Shown here: piece by piece, positions 1-7,589 of the stretch | How positions within the stretch are numbered: position 1 is the first letter of the stretch | Layout: every line of letters begins with the position of its first letter | Source: a virus | Virus record (IMG/VR): IMGVR_UViG_3300046804_004491 | Coordinates: 1 to 43,045 of that record | Length of the DNA stretch: 43,045 nt | Reading direction: 5' to 3' (one strand) | Made by a program: the position numbers and the translations under genes | The notes under the pieces: generated by a model | The model's input: the letters and a program-made list of their open reading frames with translations, nothing else | Told to the model about the DNA's origin: nothing | Databases searched by the model: none

Positions 1-332
1 ATTTTGAACTTTATGGATATGATTTTTTTCAATTCACAACATATCACTCTTCAACTAATGATTTTTATAACTTTCATACAGATACAGTTTTTGGTTCGGA
101 TAAACCATTAGATTTAAAAAATACAAGAAAGCTCTCTGGCGTTCTTTTATTAAATGAACCAAATAAAGATTTTACAGGCGGGGATTTTGAAATCTTTTTG
201 CACGGGAAGATACCCTTAGAGAAAGGGCAATTGATTCTTTTCCCATCGTTTATTGCACATAAAGTTAATGTAGTAACATCTGGGGTTAGAAAATCTTTGG
301 TTTTTTGGGTTGAAGGTCCAAAATTTAGATAA
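1..332 (+). CDS. 2-oxoglutarate/Fe(II)-dependent oxygenase, C-terminal part (5' end outside window)
   Basis: Open frame from base 3 to a TAA at 330-332, giving 109 residues with no start inside the window. It reads as the C-terminal half of a prolyl-4-hydroxylase-type double-stranded beta helix: an H-T-D iron-binding triad element (NFHTDTVFG), RKLSGVLLLN, a GGDFEIF strand, GQLILFPSFIAHKV with the distal iron-binding His, and SGVRKSLVFWV with the Arg that binds 2-oxoglutarate. Phages often carry such enzymes near structural genes; the substrate (protein, sugar or nucleic acid) cannot be told. Fold assignment is firm; start and full length are unseen. Confidence 0.85.
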   Translation, partial: FELYGYDFFQFTTYHSSTNDFYNFHTDTVFGSDKPLDLKNTRKLSGVLLLNEPNKDFTGGDFEIFLHGKIPLEKGQLILFPSFIAHKVNVVTSGVRKSLVFWVEGPKFR

Positions 333-348
333 TTGTTTTATGTTGAGG

Positions 349-354
349 TATAAT
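349..354 (+). promoter_or_regulatory. TATAAT -10 box nine bases before the ATG at 363
   Basis: TATAAT lies so close to the following ATG that transcription would start at or next to the start codon. No ribosome site is visible in the gap and there is no clear -35 TTGACA. It matches the arrangement seen before several other genes here (near 1500, 16044, 19363, 21794, 34204). Inferred from position only. Confidence 0.5.
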
Positions 355-362
355 AGATAGAT

Positions 363-1025
363 ATGGCTTACGAATCTTATTCTTTTGTTTCTTGGACAGC
401 AGGAACGCCCCTTTCTTACGATCGCCTGGGCCAGATGTCAACAAATATTTCGCAAGTAAAAGACGCTACGGATGACAACCCAAAAGGTGTCATAAAATTT
501 AAAAATATTAGCTCTACTTCTTTTGGGCCATACTCCACAAATGCAACTGAGCATGAAATAATTGCTCTTGAAAATAATGGTGGAGTTAATAATTTAATTA
601 CTGTTCCAGCAAATAGATATTATCGTTTGGTGTTAAATTTTCCAGGGTTAAGAATTAATGCCCCTGGTGGTGAAGATTCAACATTTCAAATTGCAATATA
701 TGAAGGTAATACTAGCGCAAAAGCAACGGTTGGAGCGGTATGGAATATTACGGTTCCTCCATATATTTATTTAAATAGCGCTTCAAGCGTGCCTGCAACG
801 GCAACGGCTACTTTAAAAACAACAAATTCATATCCGACTATTGTAGGAGCGGGGACTTATGCAGTGGTTTTGGAAAGCTCAGCATCTGGTGTTTTAAATA
901 AAAGATATTATGCAAGTATCAAAAGAACAGCTGGAGCAACTTCAAATAATTTACCAACATTTAGCGTCTTAACGAATGACGCAAAAATGCAATTATATGC
1001 CGAGGACATTGGCGGAAGCTTGTAA
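363..1025 (+). CDS. Probable virion structural protein (tail or head fibre type)
   Basis: 220 residues. The N-terminus (MAYESYSFVSWTAGTP, then LSYDRLGQMSTNI) follows the pattern 'W-x-x-G-T-P-L-x-x-x-x-L-x-x-M' common at the start of phage tail-fibre and minor structural proteins. The rest is Ser/Thr/Ala/Asn-rich and beta-strand-like without Cys, which suits an extracellular beta-sandwich. It stands between an oxygenase and an HNH gene and is preceded by a TATAAT box nine bases before the ATG. Structural role is inferred from N-terminal pattern and composition; no specific virion component can be named. Confidence 0.5.
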   Translation: MAYESYSFVSWTAGTPLSYDRLGQMSTNISQVKDATDDNPKGVIKFKNISSTSFGPYSTNATEHEIIALENNGGVNNLITVPANRYYRLVLNFPGLRINAPGGEDSTFQIAIYEGNTSAKATVGAVWNITVPPYIYLNSASSVPATATATLKTTNSYPTIVGAGTYAVVLESSASGVLNKRYYASIKRTAGATSNNLPTFSVLTNDAKMQLYAEDIGGSL

Positions 1026-1027
1026 AT

Positions 1028-1468
1028 ATGCCAGAAAAACCACTTGCGTCTAGGCGTAGTGATATTAAATGGTCAGAACACACTTCTTTGGGTGAATTAA
1101 ACCCCAATTATGGCGGTGGAAAGTATATTGATGATAAAGGATATGTCCGCATTCTTTATCCAGAACATCCAGCTAATATCAAAGGATATATATATGAGCA
1201 CAGGGCAGTCATGGAAGTATATCTATCGCGATATTTGCAACCATGGGAAACAGTTCATCATATTAATGAAGTCAAGGTGGATAATAGAATAGAAAATCTC
1301 TTTCTATGCACACATCCAGAACATAGTGCAATTCATAGAGAAGGCAAAAGACCGAGCCAAGAACATAGGGATAAATTGAGAGCAAATATGAAACAAAGAA
1401 AAAAGCTTGTAAAAAAAACAATGAAGAAAAAACAGGCAATTCCTGCAAAAAAATCTCAATCGGACTGA
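1028..1468 (+). CDS. HNH endonuclease (HNH_3-like homing nuclease)
   Basis: 146 residues. After a short beta region (GGGKYIDDKGYVRIL) comes EHRAVMEVYL, then the HNH core ETVHHINEVKVDNRIENL and the closing His of EHSAIHREG. The HH..N..H arrangement is that of the beta-beta-alpha metal finger of HNH_3 nucleases. The C-terminus is a very basic Lys/Arg tail, likely DNA-binding, as in the NUMOD-type tails of homing enzymes. It begins three bases after the structural gene and looks like a free-standing homing gene inserted in the late region. Activity as a homing enzyme is inference. Confidence 0.88.
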   Translation: MPEKPLASRRSDIKWSEHTSLGELNPNYGGGKYIDDKGYVRILYPEHPANIKGYIYEHRAVMEVYLSRYLQPWETVHHINEVKVDNRIENLFLCTHPEHSAIHREGKRPSQEHRDKLRANMKQRKKLVKKTMKKKQAIPAKKSQSD

Positions 1469-1486
1469 AACCACGCCAAAAGTGTG

Positions 1487-1492
1487 TATAAT
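1487..1492 (+). promoter_or_regulatory. TATAAT box directly upstream of the phosphoesterase gene
   Basis: The sequence TGTGTATAAT is an extended -10 type element whose last T is eight bases before the ATG at 1500. If used, the transcript would start at that ATG and be leaderless. Part of a repeated arrangement in this window. Confidence 0.5.
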
Positions 1493-1499
1493 GAACCTT

Positions 1500-2675
1500 A
1501 TGAAAATTTGTGAAGCCGATGGCTGTTCAATGGAATTTGAGCCAAATACGGCAAACCAGAAATATGCAGATTCGTCGTGTCGGAAAAGTATTGATTCGAT
1601 GGGGCTGTGTAAATATAGAAAACAGAATGGATTAGTGAATATTGCTTTGAACCCTGCAACTGGCGAAGAACCCAAATCTGATGCGGAATTGAAAGTCTGT
1701 TATGCCAAATTAGTACAAGAATATGAGAAGCTTAAGGCTAAAGAGGATCATTTAGCCGATGCTGTGTATCGGGCTGTAAAAGACACAATGATTAATAATG
1801 ATATATATAATCATGTTCCAGTGCCCAAACCTTCATTTGATAAAAGAAAATCTGGCGAAGAGGTTGCGATAGCCGTCCTCTCCGATTGGCAGCTGGCAAA
1901 AGTTACGCCAGATTATGATTCTAAAGTTTGTGAAGAAAGAATTGATAAATACGCTGATAAAGTTATCCATCTTACAGAAATTCAAAGACAGGATCATCCA
2001 GTTAAGCATCTTCATGTATGGTGTCTTGGCGATATTGTTGAAGGAGAGCTCATCTTTCCAGGCCAATCTTTTTTGATAGATGGTGGTTTATATCGTCAAA
2101 TAACTGTTGATGGACCAAGAATTTTGAAAAATTTCTTAACAAAAATGCTTGCAAACTTTGACACAGTTACTTTTGTTGGTGTTATTGGTAATCATGGCGC
2201 AATAGGCGGTAGATCAAGAAGAGACCATGACCCTGAAACAAATGCGGACAGAATGTTATATAGAATTGTCCAGCTCATTTTTGAGAATGAGCCAAGAATT
2301 AAATTCAATATTCCAGATGGTAAGGGTGAAAGAAACTGGTACGCCATTGATAAAATTGGCAATTATAGTTCGTTGTTAATTCACGGTGATCAGTTCGGAA
2401 GCCTTTCTGCGTTTTACTCGTTCCAAAAGAAAATTTATGGTTGGAAAGTTGGAGCAATACAGGAACACTTTGATGATGTTTATTGCGGTCATTTTCATAC
2501 ACCTACGAAATTAACATTCAATACAGTTCAATTTAGGATTTCAGGAAGTCCCGAATCAACAAATACATATGCAATGGAAAGCCTAGCTGCAATAGGCAGG
2601 CCATCGCAACCATTGATGTTTGCGCACCCAGAAAGGGGCATTGTTACTGCAGAATATAATTGTTGGTTGGACTGA
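1500..2675 (+). CDS. Calcineurin-like metallophosphoesterase
   Basis: 391 residues from the ATG at 1500 (GTG at 1482 and ATG at 1491 are in frame, but 1500 fits a leaderless start behind TATAAT). The N-terminal 30 residues hold four Cys (KICEADGC...SSC) suggesting a small zinc-binding element. Metallophosphoesterase motifs follow: VLSDWQ near residue 128, LGDIVEG, GNHG, HGD and GHFHT near the end, supplying the Asp/Asn/His ligands of a dinuclear metal centre. Phage proteins of this type are usually annotated as DNA-repair exonuclease-like (SbcD/Mre11-like) phosphoesterases. Cleaved substrate unknown. A promoter here would separate it from the HNH gene. Confidence 0.85.
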   Translation: MKICEADGCSMEFEPNTANQKYADSSCRKSIDSMGLCKYRKQNGLVNIALNPATGEEPKSDAELKVCYAKLVQEYEKLKAKEDHLADAVYRAVKDTMINNDIYNHVPVPKPSFDKRKSGEEVAIAVLSDWQLAKVTPDYDSKVCEERIDKYADKVIHLTEIQRQDHPVKHLHVWCLGDIVEGELIFPGQSFLIDGGLYRQITVDGPRILKNFLTKMLANFDTVTFVGVIGNHGAIGGRSRRDHDPETNADRMLYRIVQLIFENEPRIKFNIPDGKGERNWYAIDKIGNYSSLLIHGDQFGSLSAFYSFQKKIYGWKVGAIQEHFDDVYCGHFHTPTKLTFNTVQFRISGSPESTNTYAMESLAAIGRPSQPLMFAHPERGIVTAEYNCWLD

Positions 2676-2676
2676 T

Positions 2677-2895
2677 ATGATTTCAGAAGTCAATCTCTAT
2701 TGTAAAAAATGCGGTGGTACTAAATATATTGGCGATGAGTACCATGCTCTAGGTGATATGTGGGTAGATGTTACATGTATAAAATGCTCACACTCCGTCG
2801 ATATTCGTGTTAGCGAAATGAAACAAATTCTTTCCAAATTGAGCAAAGCTAAAAGAACTTACGCACAGAGAAAGTCTCAAGATGCAAACGGATAA
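2677..2895 (+). CDS. Small zinc-ribbon protein
   Basis: 72 residues from an ATG one base after the phosphoesterase stop. Two CxxC pairs (CKKCGG at residues 8-11 and CIKC near 33) frame a short beta segment with GDMWVDVTC, a plain zinc ribbon; the C-terminal half is a Lys-rich helix. Longer in-frame starts overlap the phosphoesterase and are less likely. No specific function is recognised; ribbons of this kind in phages often bind nucleic acid or a polymerase. Confidence 0.7.
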   Translation: MISEVNLYCKKCGGTKYIGDEYHALGDMWVDVTCIKCSHSVDIRVSEMKQILSKLSKAKRTYAQRKSQDANG

Positions 2896-3331
2896 GATTA
2901 TTTATAATAAATTTTATTTGTATGCTGGAAAAATTGTAAAGATTAAAAAAGTTAATAAATCAACAAATAAGGTTCTTGTAGAAAATATACAAGATGGTAT
3001 GCAACAAATTTTGCCATACCAGCAAGGCAATATCCTGTTAAAAAGGATTTATACTGTTGGTGAAGTTTCTAAAATTGTAGAAAAACGTCCTGACACAATA
3101 CGGAAGTATGAAAAACGGGGGTTGATTCCAGCTGCAAAAAAATTTGGTGACGATTGCCGTGGATATTCTTCTTGGCGGTACTATAATGAAGAAGAGGTGT
3201 ACGAGATGGTTGAATTCTTTAATTCAAGAACCCCTGGTAGACCGATTAAAAAAACCACACCAGTTAATAAAAGAGTAAAAACACTTGCACAAAAAGTGCA
3301 ACTCAGATATAAGGAAAAAAATGTCAACTGA
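2882..3331 (+). CDS. MerR-like helix-turn-helix DNA-binding protein
   Basis: 149 residues. Residues 55-110 form a MerR-type winged helix: YTVGEVSKIVEKRPDTIRKYEKRGLIPAAKK, then the wing with YSSWRYYNEEEVYEMVEF. An N-terminal SH3-like beta domain (AGKIVKIKKV...VLVENIQDG) precedes it, and a basic tail follows. There is no C-terminal effector domain. The gene overlaps its neighbours by 14 and 11 bases, so it is probably co-expressed with the WhiB gene downstream. Role as a phage transcription regulator is inferred from the fold. Confidence 0.8.
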   Translation: MQTDKIIYNKFYLYAGKIVKIKKVNKSTNKVLVENIQDGMQQILPYQQGNILLKRIYTVGEVSKIVEKRPDTIRKYEKRGLIPAAKKFGDDCRGYSSWRYYNEEEVYEMVEFFNSRTPGRPIKKTTPVNKRVKTLAQKVQLRYKEKNVN

Positions 3332-3527
3332 TAATGGTACTGAAATTTGGGCATCGATTGGTATTACCAAGAATTTGGGAAATTATGAATCGTTGCGTCT
3401 TGATGCTGGAGCCAGAACTAAAGCTTCTTCTCTTGAAGACGAGGATGCATGGAAGGAATTATGGAATTCCATTGATGCCCAGATTGAGGCTAGGCTCAAG
3501 GAATTAGATAGTGAGCAACAAAAGTAA
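3321..3527 (+). CDS. Small conserved-looking phage protein of unknown function
   Basis: 68 residues starting at an ATG seven bases after AAGGA. The core EIWASIGITKNLGNYESLRLDAGA followed by an acidic helix (EDEDAWKELWNSIDAQIEARLKEL) is a layout I recognise from many small actinophage and plasmid proteins, with a beta hairpin around 'NYESLR-D-G'. No function is known to me. It overlaps the WhiB gene by 17 bases. Confidence 0.6.
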   Translation: MSTDNGTEIWASIGITKNLGNYESLRLDAGARTKASSLEDEDAWKELWNSIDAQIEARLKELDSEQQK

Positions 3528-3834
3528 TACTAATTTGGATTATATTTCAAATTGGAAATTCCACGCTGTCTGTGCTTCAGATCCTAATGGAAAAGCTTGG
3601 ATGTCTTATAAAAAAGAAGACATTGATTATGCAAAGGCTGGCTGTCAAAAATGCTCAGTCAGAGTTCCTTGTTTCTTGGCGGCTTGGGAGTCAGAATATT
3701 TTCATGGCGTAAATGGTGGAATTTCTGAATTTGAGTTTATGATCAAGACATGGAAAAAGGCAAGAAAAGAGCAAGATGATAACTGGCGAAGAACTGATAG
3801 GGATTTTCAAAAAATCCTGCGAGAAATCCAATAA
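3511..3834 (+). CDS. WhiB-family iron-sulfur transcription regulator (first copy)
   Basis: 107 residues from a GTG start with AAGGA upstream. Four Cys at residues 21, 45, 48 and 54 give C-x23-C-x2-C-x5-C, the ligand set of the WhiB [4Fe-4S] cluster. The usual G-V/I-W-G-G turn appears as GVNGG, with Trp replaced by Asn, so contact with the primary sigma factor may be altered. WhiB proteins bind region 4 of the host sigma factor; mycobacteriophage TM4 encodes one that interferes with host whiB2 and superinfection. A similar role here is inference. It overlaps the next gene by 59 bases. Confidence 0.88.
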   Translation: MSNKSNTNLDYISNWKFHAVCASDPNGKAWMSYKKEDIDYAKAGCQKCSVRVPCFLAAWESEYFHGVNGGISEFEFMIKTWKKARKEQDDNWRRTDRDFQKILREIQ

Positions 3835-4078
3835 GCTCTTCATACCCGACTCTCCTAGGCAAGAAGCGGTAGCGGAGGCTCTGGCTAAGCACTATGATGG
3901 TGATAATCTAACTAAGGCTATTGCATTTTATGTTAAGTCAAGACCTGGGCCATTTCTTATTTTTGACTTTGCTGTTGAATCAAAAGCAATGGTAGATAAA
4001 ATAAAGTTTGAAGAACAAGCGAGTAATCGTTTTAAAGAAATTGTAAAACAAACCCAAGAGAGAATGGAAAATGAATGA
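3776..4078 (+). CDS. Hypothetical protein upstream of the helicase; possible helicase accessory factor
   Basis: 100 residues, mostly helical: MITGEELIGIFKK, then SPRQEAVAEALAKHYDGDNLTKAIAFYVKSRPGPFLIFDFAVES and a charged C-terminal helix. The start lies within the end of the WhiB gene and the stop overlaps the helicase ATG (ATGA), so translation is probably coupled to the helicase. Position just before dnaB is where phages often carry a helicase loader, but I see no AAA+ motif and no recognisable loader sequence, so that role is only a suggestion. Confidence 0.6.
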   Translation: MITGEELIGIFKKSCEKSNKLFIPDSPRQEAVAEALAKHYDGDNLTKAIAFYVKSRPGPFLIFDFAVESKAMVDKIKFEEQASNRFKEIVKQTQERMENE

Positions 4079-5292
4079 ATAAAGAAGTTACACTTCTTAA
4101 TTCTATTATTGATACTGGCGATTACGTTACAGCAGTAAACTCAGGCGTAGAGAATGTGTTTATTGAACACAGGGATGTTTGGAATTTTATAGTTTCTCAC
4201 TATGACCAACATGGCAAAGTTCCTTCAAAAGAAACTGTAAAGCAACACCATTCCGACTTTGAATTTTTTGCAACACCAGAGCCTATTACTTATTATGTAG
4301 AAGAAGCAAAGAAAGAATCACTTTCTTATCAAGCAAGAACGATTCTTTCAAGAGCTAATTCCTTGTTAGGAGAGCTTGGTCCAAAAGAAGCTCTGTCATA
4401 TTTGATGGAAAATACTTCAAAACTTTATAAGTATTCAAGCAATCTGAAAGACACCGATCTTGTTGGTGAATGGAAAGATAGATTTGACGATTTATATGAA
4501 AGATCCTTGCGGGGCAAGGATGAGCTTCAAGGAATACCTAGTGGAATTAAAGTGATTGATAAGTCTTTTGGTGGTTGGCAACCTGGGGACTTTGTTGTTC
4601 TGCTTGGATGGACAGGTGTTGGAAAATCATTTATTGCACGACTATTTGCAGTAAATGCTTGGAGAGCAGGGTATAGGCCTTTGATTATCTCTCTTGAAAT
4701 GAATAAATTGCAAGAGGGACAAAGACTTGATACTTTATTAAATAATGGAGAAGGTCATTTTACAAACAGTGATCTTGTACGGGCTAACCCCGAGATTGTA
4801 GGTTCATATGAAAGATGGGCTAAAGAGACTTTTGACGGAAAACATTCAATTCATTTGGTTACGTCAGAGGGTCTTGAAACTGCGGACCAGAATATGGTCC
4901 AAGCAAAGATAGACCAATATCATCCCGACATGGTAATTCTTGATTACCATGGTTTATTTGATGATTCAAGTGGTGCTAAAAATGAAACCGAAAAGGCAAA
5001 GAACTTGTCCAAGGCTTTCAAAAGAATGGCGGTCAAGAATGGCATACCCATCATTGACGTAGCAGCTGTTACGATGAGTGAAGGGCATTCAGAGCGTCCA
5101 CCAGAATTAGAAGAGGTTGCATGGAGTAAGCAACTTGCTTATGATGCAGATCTTGTTCTTGCAATTCATAGAGAATATAATAGTGACTTGTTCCAAGTCG
5201 TATCTAGAAAAGTTAGAAGATCAACACATTTTGGTTTTTATTTAAGATGGAATCTCGAAACAGGAAAATGGGCAGAAGAATGGGACATTTAA
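4075..5292 (+). CDS. dnaB: DnaB-like replicative DNA helicase
   Basis: 405 residues. The N-terminal ~120 residues resemble the helical DnaB N-domain. The RecA-type motor starts around residue 155 (GIPSGIKVIDKSFGGWQPGD), with Walker A GWTGVGKS near 178, the catalytic-Glu segment LIISLEMNK near 203, Walker B DMVILDYHG near 285, and a C-terminal SRKVRRSTHFGFYLRWN region as in hexameric helicases. It is followed by the primase, so the two probably form the helicase-primase of the phage replisome. Slightly shorter than bacterial DnaB (about 450-470). Confidence 0.9.
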   Translation: MNKEVTLLNSIIDTGDYVTAVNSGVENVFIEHRDVWNFIVSHYDQHGKVPSKETVKQHHSDFEFFATPEPITYYVEEAKKESLSYQARTILSRANSLLGELGPKEALSYLMENTSKLYKYSSNLKDTDLVGEWKDRFDDLYERSLRGKDELQGIPSGIKVIDKSFGGWQPGDFVVLLGWTGVGKSFIARLFAVNAWRAGYRPLIISLEMNKLQEGQRLDTLLNNGEGHFTNSDLVRANPEIVGSYERWAKETFDGKHSIHLVTSEGLETADQNMVQAKIDQYHPDMVILDYHGLFDDSSGAKNETEKAKNLSKAFKRMAVKNGIPIIDVAAVTMSEGHSERPPELEEVAWSKQLAYDADLVLAIHREYNSDLFQVVSRKVRRSTHFGFYLRWNLETGKWAEEWDI

Positions 5293-5465
5293 AGAAGAAG
5301 TTTATTATTGGTGAAGCTAAAGATATTGAAACAATAGCAAGGCTTCGACCATGGATTGAAGATGAGTGTAGAAGGATGTACGGTCAGTTTGCAAAGACAA
5401 ATTTGTTTACTGACTATGATCCAAACAGAAACGTATTTAAATTTAAATTAGTTTTCTGTAAATAA
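5268..5465 (+). CDS. Small protein of unknown function between helicase and primase
   Basis: About 65 residues (in-frame ATGs at 5247, 5268 and 5280; CAGGA lies just before 5268, so the start is uncertain). Readable core: FIIGEAKDIETIARLRPWIEDECRRMYGQFAKTNLF, a charged helical stretch, then a beta-like end (NRNVFKFKLVFC). It overlaps the helicase end and stops one base before the primase ATG. I do not recognise a family. Confidence 0.55.
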   Translation: MGRRMGHLKKKFIIGEAKDIETIARLRPWIEDECRRMYGQFAKTNLFTDYDPNRNVFKFKLVFCK

Positions 5466-5466
5466 A

Positions 5467-6360
5467 ATGCAAGCTCAGATAAACGATCTCTTTACAAAAT
5501 ATAACATACCTATTTCATCCGAAACACCAGATGAAATAAACATATATTGTCCATTTCATAAAAATATTAATAGCGCAGCTTTCTTTATAAATAAAAAAAC
5601 TGGGTTATGGCAATGTTTTAATCCATCATGTGGTAAAAAAGGTAACTTTAAGCAATTATATCGCCATGTAACCGGCAAAGCTTTTGGTAAAGATCCAAAC
5701 CTTGACCATGTGTCATTAAGAAATGAAATAGAAAACGGTTTCAGAAAAGATATCTGTGAAGAAGAATTATCTATTGATAATCTTGCAATAGATTATTCAA
5801 ACATAGAACAAGTTAGTCTACTACAAAAGTTTATAGATAGAGGGCTATCTCTTGAAACAATGGAATATTTTGAGATCGGATACTCAAAGGTAAAAAATAG
5901 AATTGTCATTCCCGTAAGAAATGCTCAGTATAAAATAATTGGGCTTATCGGTAGAGCAATTGCTGAAGATCAACAACCAAGATATTTATACAACAAGGGT
6001 TTTAAGCGTGCTGACACTCTGTTTAATATTCAAAATGCAAAATATCATAATGAGTGCATTGTTGTTGAAGGGAGTGTTGATGCAATGATGGTGCATCAAG
6101 CTGGGTATCCTTATGTAGTTGCTACATTGGGTGCGCAAGTTTCTTCAAATCAATCTACAATGCTTAAAAAATATTTTGATACCATTACGATTTTGTCGGA
6201 CAACGACGAGGCAGGGGATGCCATGTCTGGTATCATAGAAGAGTCGTGTCTTGGGAAAAATATTTTTAAGGCGCGAATACCCGAAGGTTTAAAAGACCCA
6301 GGGGAAATGACAAAAGAACAAATAAAATCTACTGTGGAGAACAGAGAAAGTATCATATAA
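5467..6360 (+). CDS. DnaG-like primase (CHC2 zinc finger plus TOPRIM)
   Basis: 297 residues. An N-terminal CHC2-type zinc finger has C28-x2-H31-x18-C50-x4-C55 (YCPFHKN...WQCFNPSCGKKG); the last spacing is x4 instead of the usual x2. A TOPRIM domain follows, with the catalytic Glu in CIVVEGSVDAMMV, the glycine element VATLGAQVS and the Asp pair in ILSDNDEAGD. The protein is much shorter than bacterial DnaG (about 600) and lacks a helicase-interaction domain, as is common in phage primases. It makes RNA primers and probably works with the adjacent helicase. Confidence 0.88.
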   Translation: MQAQINDLFTKYNIPISSETPDEINIYCPFHKNINSAAFFINKKTGLWQCFNPSCGKKGNFKQLYRHVTGKAFGKDPNLDHVSLRNEIENGFRKDICEEELSIDNLAIDYSNIEQVSLLQKFIDRGLSLETMEYFEIGYSKVKNRIVIPVRNAQYKIIGLIGRAIAEDQQPRYLYNKGFKRADTLFNIQNAKYHNECIVVEGSVDAMMVHQAGYPYVVATLGAQVSSNQSTMLKKYFDTITILSDNDEAGDAMSGIIEESCLGKNIFKARIPEGLKDPGEMTKEQIKSTVENRESII

Positions 6361-6370
6361 AGGAAAAACA

Positions 6371-7018
6371 ATGACATTTGGTTCAATTAAAACATTAAAA
6401 GACTTAGAAAAAAACGTGGTAAAAACGCCTAGCGACAGCAAGTCGGGAGTAAAGAAGTATTTCACTCTTTCGGCAGGCGATTCTTACAAGATTAGATTCC
6501 GACAGGAATTGACAGAAGATTCATCCAACTACGATGAATCTTTTGGTACAGGAATTACTGTTCCTGTTATTACTTCACCGATTAATTGGAAGTGGAGAGC
6601 TGCATCTACAGCATCTCTTGAAAAGTACAATTATCGTTGTTGGGGCAGTGAGCAGTCGGTTCATGATAAGGCTTGGAAGCCCAAGACTCACTTGTTGATC
6701 AACATTGCTGTTGAGATTGAGGGTGTCTGGGAGCCCAGAGTTCTTGATACCACTTTTGGCAAGAGCCATGTTGGTCTTACATTAATTGAATATGCCAAGG
6801 AGTTTGGTACGATTACTGACAGATACTTTAAGTATTCCAGAACTGGGTCGTCTGCCTCTGATACAAGCTACAGCTTGATTCCTCTTAGCATTTCTGAAAT
6901 GCCAGAGGACATTAAGAAGCTTCAAATGCACGACCTTGACAGCATGTATTTAACTTTGCCGTATGAAAAGCAACAGGTGTTTTTCACTACTGGCGAAATT
7001 AGCAAAGATACTTGGTGA
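6371..7018 (+). CDS. Single-stranded DNA-binding protein (gp32-like)
   Basis: 215 residues. Its layout matches phage gp32-like SSBs: a polar N-terminal arm (TFGSIKTLKDLEKNVVKT), an OB-fold beginning YFTLSAGDSYKIRFRQEL, and aromatic/basic strands WKWRAASTASLEKYNYRCWG and WKPKTHLLINIAVEI. The CxxH zinc element of T4 gp32 is not obvious. Place between primase and polymerase, and the strong terminator right after it, suit a highly expressed replication protein. GGAAAAAC precedes the ATG. Confidence 0.72.
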   Translation: MTFGSIKTLKDLEKNVVKTPSDSKSGVKKYFTLSAGDSYKIRFRQELTEDSSNYDESFGTGITVPVITSPINWKWRAASTASLEKYNYRCWGSEQSVHDKAWKPKTHLLINIAVEIEGVWEPRVLDTTFGKSHVGLTLIEYAKEFGTITDRYFKYSRTGSSASDTSYSLIPLSISEMPEDIKKLQMHDLDSMYLTLPYEKQQVFFTTGEISKDTW

Positions 7019-7020
7019 TG

Positions 7021-7054
7021 AAAAGGGCAGGGGTTTAAAAGCCCCTGCCCTTTT
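7021..7054 (+). terminator. Strong intrinsic terminator after the SSB gene
   Basis: Perfect 13-bp stem AAAAGGGCAGGGG / CCCCTGCCCTTTT around an 8-base loop, ending in T residues; because the stem has A and T runs on both sides it could work in both directions. It starts two bases after the SSB stop codon. Confidence 0.9.
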
Positions 7055-7070
7055 ACAATGAAAGGTTTTA

Positions 7071-7589
7071 ATGAATAAATACCAACCATATATATTCCGT
7101 TTAAACGGTGTAATACGAGACTTTGTAAAAGATTTGAATATAGAGTTGGAAAAAAAAGAATTTTATAATTACGATTATTCTGAATGGCATCTGGATAATA
7201 AACCAGATGCCAATTGTTATGAAATAACTCTTAAAAATTTATTTTGGAAAAATTTAAAACCATTCGATGACTCTTGGTATCAAGTAAATTATTTTTTTAA
7301 TAAATGCATACCTATTTATATAGCTTCTGACAGAGGCGATATTGAAAAAGACATGGAGTGGTTAGATGCTTGGAAGATTCAGTACGATAAAGTAATTCCT
7401 TTAAATATTGATTTTGAATCAACAATTAAAAAATTAAATCCTGAGTTGATTGTTGACGATGACCCAGAGAGGGTTAAGTATTTGATTTCAATTGGTTACA
7501 ATGCAGTACTGCGCAGAGCTTGGTATAATCGTGATCAGCGCAATAATATTCCCAATATCGGCTCCCTATTAGAAATTAAGGACAAATGA
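7071..7589 (+). CDS. HAD-like phosphatase relative, apparently lacking the nucleophile
   Basis: 172 residues resembling phage 5'(3')-deoxyribonucleotidase-type HAD proteins. Motif I, normally D-x-D-G, reads R10-L-N12-G-V-I-R-D, so both catalytic Asp are replaced. Motif II-like IYIASDRGD and the acidic motif IV PELIVDDDPERVKYLISIGYNAVL remain. The gene sits after the SSB terminator and overlaps the polymerase start (ATGA), so the two are coupled. It may bind a nucleotide without hydrolysing it, or pair with the polymerase; both are inference. Confidence 0.6.
   Translation: MNKYQPYIFRLNGVIRDFVKDLNIELEKKEFYNYDYSEWHLDNKPDANCYEITLKNLFWKNLKPFDDSWYQVNYFFNKCIPIYIASDRGDIEKDMEWLDAWKIQYDKVIPLNIDFESTIKKLNPELIVDDDPERVKYLISIGYNAVLRRAWYNRDQRNNIPNIGSLLEIKDK

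Noticed and set aside
1304-1675. Minus-strand frames such as the one across the HNH and phosphoesterase genes
   Set aside because: They oppose well-supported plus-strand genes, have hydrophobic/Cys/Phe-rich compositions typical of antisense readings of AT-rich genes, and lack ribosome sites.
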